In this document: one piece after another, positions 62,176 to 64,000 of the stretch
How the letters are laid out: every line of letters begins with the position of its first letter
Numbering within the stretch: position 1 is the stretch's first letter
Assembly (NCBI GenBank): GCA_963791315.1
Contig: CAWBRQ010000005.1
Span: forward strand, 62,001-126,000
Source: JACCZX01 sp963791315
GTDB lineage: Bacteria; Pseudomonadota; Gammaproteobacteria; Burkholderiales; Burkholderiaceae_F
Direction: 5' to 3'
DNA: 64,000 bases
Notes under the pieces: model-generated
What the model was told of the DNA's origin: nothing
Databases searched by the model: none
The model's input: only the letters and a program-made list of their open reading frames with translations
Position numbers and translations under genes: made by a program

Positions 62176-62650
62176 CTAACGCAGCTGCTCGCGCAGTTGC
62201 TTTAGCAACTCGGCGTGCGCCTGTGCATTGACTTCCTTCTGAAGAATCTTCTCTGCACCCGCCACCGCCAACAACGCGACTTGTTCGCGCAGTTGGTCCT
62301 TGGCATTCCCCATTTGCTGCTCGATCTCGGCTTGAGCAGCAGCTTTTTCACGCGCGCCTTCGGCGCGAGCCGTGCTCTTGGCATCCTCGATCATCTGCGA
62401 GGCGCGCTGCTCAGCCTGCAAAATGATCTGCGATGAGCGCTGGCGCGCCTCACCGACCGACATCTCAGCCTGTCTCGAAGCATTTTCAAGCGTGACTCGC
62501 GCCTGCTCGGCGTCGGCGAGGCCCGCGATGATCTTTTTCTGCCGTTCGTCGATCGCGCGCGTGATCGGCGGCCACACAAACTTGACGCAGAACCAGATAA
62601 ACAACGCGAACGTGACCGCCTGTGCGATCAAGGTCAGATTGAAGATCCAT
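62176..62650 (-). CDS. atpF: F1Fo ATP synthase subunit b, frame break at the start codon region
   Basis: About 157 residues if repaired. The membrane helix is IAQAVTFALFIWFCVKFVWP, then a long charged coiled coil (AIDERQKKIIAGLADAEQAR, SQMIEDAKSTARAEGAREKA) that forms the stator stalk. The frame is open only from a TTG codon at LIAQAV, shorter than the family. Removing one G after the ATG at 62650 (ATGG) gives MIFNLTLIAQAVTFAL, the expected start. So I place the start there and treat the extra G as an error. Confidence 0.92.
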
Positions 62651-62663
62651 CGTTCGACCTAAT

Positions 62664-62937
62664 CTAGTTGAGCACCGTCAGCAATGGGTTGGCAAACGCG
62701 AAAAACATCGCAAGGCCGACGCCGATAATGAACGACGCGTCGATCAGACCGAGCAACAGGAACACCTTTGGCCTGTAGCTGCGGCATCAGTTCCGGCTGG
62801 CGTGCAGCGCCTTCCAGAAATCGGCTGCACATGATGCCGACGCCGACGCAGGCGCCGAGAGCGCCCAGCCCAATCATCAGACCGATGCCGATGCTGGTGT
62901 ACGCCTGAACCATCGCCAGCAGTTGAAGCTTTTCCAT
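62664..62937 (-). CDS. atpE: F1Fo ATP synthase subunit c, one frame break
   Basis: Repaired length 90 residues. Helix 1 (AYTSIGIGLMIGLGALGACV) and helix 2 after the polar loop (FLEGAARQPELMPQLQAK). The frame breaks in an AAA run (minus) near 62768. Removing one A gives KVFLLLGLIDASFIIGVGLA and MFFAFANPLLTVLN, with the ion-binding acid Asp in GLIDASF. That residue is Asp rather than Glu, and the loop has the R-Q-P that contacts gamma. Forms the rotor ring. Confidence 0.93.
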
Positions 62938-62960
62938 AGTTATCGCCCTGTCGTTGAAAG

Positions 62961-63761
62961 TCAGTGATGTTCGTGCGCAATCGCGATGTAGACCACCGTC
63001 AGCATCATGAAGATGTAGGCCTGCAACACGACGATCAATATGTGAAAGATCGACCAGCCAAGCGCAAGCGCGACGCTCGCCACGGTGCCAATCAGCCCCG
63101 CTCCTGCCATCGTCCACAGCAGCAGGAAGATGATCTCGCCCGCGTACATGTTGCCGAACAACCGCAGCGAATGCGACAGCGGCTTGGATATCAGCTCGAC
63201 CAAGTTGAACAGAAGGTTAGGTATCCACAGCAGAGGATTCTTGCCGAAAGGCGTGCAAAACAATTCGTAGATCCAACCACCGAGACCTTTGACGGCAATC
63301 GAGTAGTAAATCATCAGCAGCCAAACTGACAGCGCCAGCGCGAATGTCGTGTTCACATCCGCCGTCGGCACGTTGCGGAAGTTTTCCTGATGCAACACGT
63401 GATGGTGGAATAACCCCACGATGTCGACCGGCAGAAAGTCCATCGCGTTCATCAACAAAACCCACAGGAAGACAGTCAGTGCGGTCGCGGCAACGAATCG
63501 GTGCGAGTCGCCGTGGTAGATGCCCTTGACCTGGTTATCGACGAAATCGATCATCAGCTCGACGAACGCCTGGCGTTTACCCGGCACACCGGACGTTGCG
63601 CCACTGACGACCCAGCGCAAGAAGCCCAACATCAGCACGCCCAGAACGACCGACACCGCGATCGTGTCCCAATGAAACGCCCAGAACCCTTCACCTGACT
63701 TGTTGAAAGTCAGGTGATGAGAAATATAGGAACTCGGTGTTAGCTGTCCTTCGGTCGCCAC
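62961..63761 (-). CDS. atpB: F1Fo ATP synthase subunit a
   Basis: 266 residues with a GTG start (VATEGQLTPSSYISHHLTFN), 4 nt after the atpI stop. Several helices; the essential Arg lies in ISKPLSHSLRLFGNMYAGEI (S-L-R-L-F-G-N), and the proton-channel region is in FHILIVVLQAYIFMMLTVVY. A typical early helix is IAVSVVLGVLMLGFLRWVVS. Together with the c-ring it forms the proton path. Confidence 0.96.
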   Translation of the reverse strand: MATEGQLTPSSYISHHLTFNKSGEGFWAFHWDTIAVSVVLGVLMLGFLRWVVSGATSGVPGKRQAFVELMIDFVDNQVKGIYHGDSHRFVAATALTVFLWVLLMNAMDFLPVDIVGLFHHHVLHQENFRNVPTADVNTTFALALSVWLLMIYYSIAVKGLGGWIYELFCTPFGKNPLLWIPNLLFNLVELISKPLSHSLRLFGNMYAGEIIFLLLWTMAGAGLIGTVASVALALGWSIFHILIVVLQAYIFMMLTVVYIAIAHEHH

Positions 63762-63765
63762 GGCG

Positions 63766-64000
63766 CTAGGTTTCTCTGACAAAAAGAGCCATCGAGAACA
63801 AGACCGTCGTAATCGCAAACGTCGCGATGAAGCCGAAGGCCACCACACTCTTGTACAGAATAAAAACCGCCGCCAAACCCACGACGATCAGAAAAACTTT
63901 TAAGCCTTCTGCAACCAATGCACTGGTGATCGCAGTGGCCGGATCGGCCGCCGGCTTGCGCAACGCATACCACGCCGCCGCGAGGCCGGCTGTGATGCTG
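63766..64000 (-). CDS. atpI: ATP synthase subunit I, 5' part missing
   Basis: Only the C-terminal ~77 residues are in the window: helices AVFILYKSVVAFGFIATFAI and TVLFSMALFVRET, preceded by ITAGLAAAWYALRKPAADPA. Position directly before atpB fits AtpI, an assembly factor for the c-ring. The promoter of the operon lies beyond the right edge. Confidence 0.85.
   Translation of the reverse strand, partial: SITAGLAAAWYALRKPAADPATAITSALVAEGLKVFLIVVGLAAVFILYKSVVAFGFIATFAITTVLFSMALFVRET

Noticed and set aside
1..64000. Prophage, insertion sequence or integron
   Set aside because: No integrase, transposase, terminal inverted repeats or phage structural genes could be found; the gene content is core-like throughout.

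Overview
The window is a GC-rich chromosomal segment. Its gene content and order (DUF971-ubiE-Tim44-ubiJ-ubiB, hemE-priA, a proteobacterial atp operon, a PHA phasin and a PHB depolymerase) point to a betaproteobacterium, probably Burkholderiales-like. I cannot name a genus. I see no insertion sequence, prophage or CRISPR array. One tRNA gene, tRNA-Arg(CCG), is present.

Layout. 0-3 kb: class I two-subunit fumarase plus a flavoprotein running off the left edge, then a GNAT and a VOC protein. 3.4-10.3 kb: a PHA-granule phasin, a TAXI-type TRAP transporter, and a dadA-like dehydrogenase with a class III aminotransferase. 10.4-14.1 kb: a secreted 24-residue-repeat protein, DsbB, and a DUF4198 protein coupled to an RsbRD-type histidine kinase. 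14.2-16.9 kb: a ribbon-helix-helix regulator with a palindromic operator, a PHB depolymerase, and a thioredoxin-reductase-like flavoprotein. 17-36 kb: a stress and envelope neighbourhood (GlsB, glycine-zipper protein, second RsbRD kinase, hemerythrin, DUF421, LytS/LytTR, BrkB, NAD(P)HX dehydratase, two Hsp20 genes behind a probable sigma-32 promoter and RNA thermometer, an OmpR-type two-component system, cupin, CWC, SDR, DUF2868/DUF3482 pair, CsbD). 36-45 kb: glmS, glmU, a DUF6279 lipoprotein, a sodium:solute symporter, and a putative metallopeptidase lipoprotein overlapping a TraB/GumN gene. 45-57 kb: the ubiquinone cluster, tRNA-Arg, a dihaem cytochrome c, priA, hemE, and a TonB-dependent receptor with a TonB-like lipoprotein. 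57.3-64 kb: atpC-D-G-A-H-F-E-B and the end of atpI.

Sequence quality matters here. Thirteen single-base frame breaks were found in twelve otherwise intact genes, including atpA, atpE and atpF. Twelve of them look like a one-base insertion, mostly in short homopolymers. I treat these as sequence errors and give the repaired gene extents.

How the genes work together: the ubi genes, dihaem cytochrome, fumarase/flavoprotein and ATP synthase belong to aerobic respiration. The phasin and depolymerase belong to polyhydroxyalkanoate turnover. GlmU/GlmS supply UDP-GlcNAc for the envelope. The central third looks like a stress-response region in which two histidine kinases have no adjacent response regulator.
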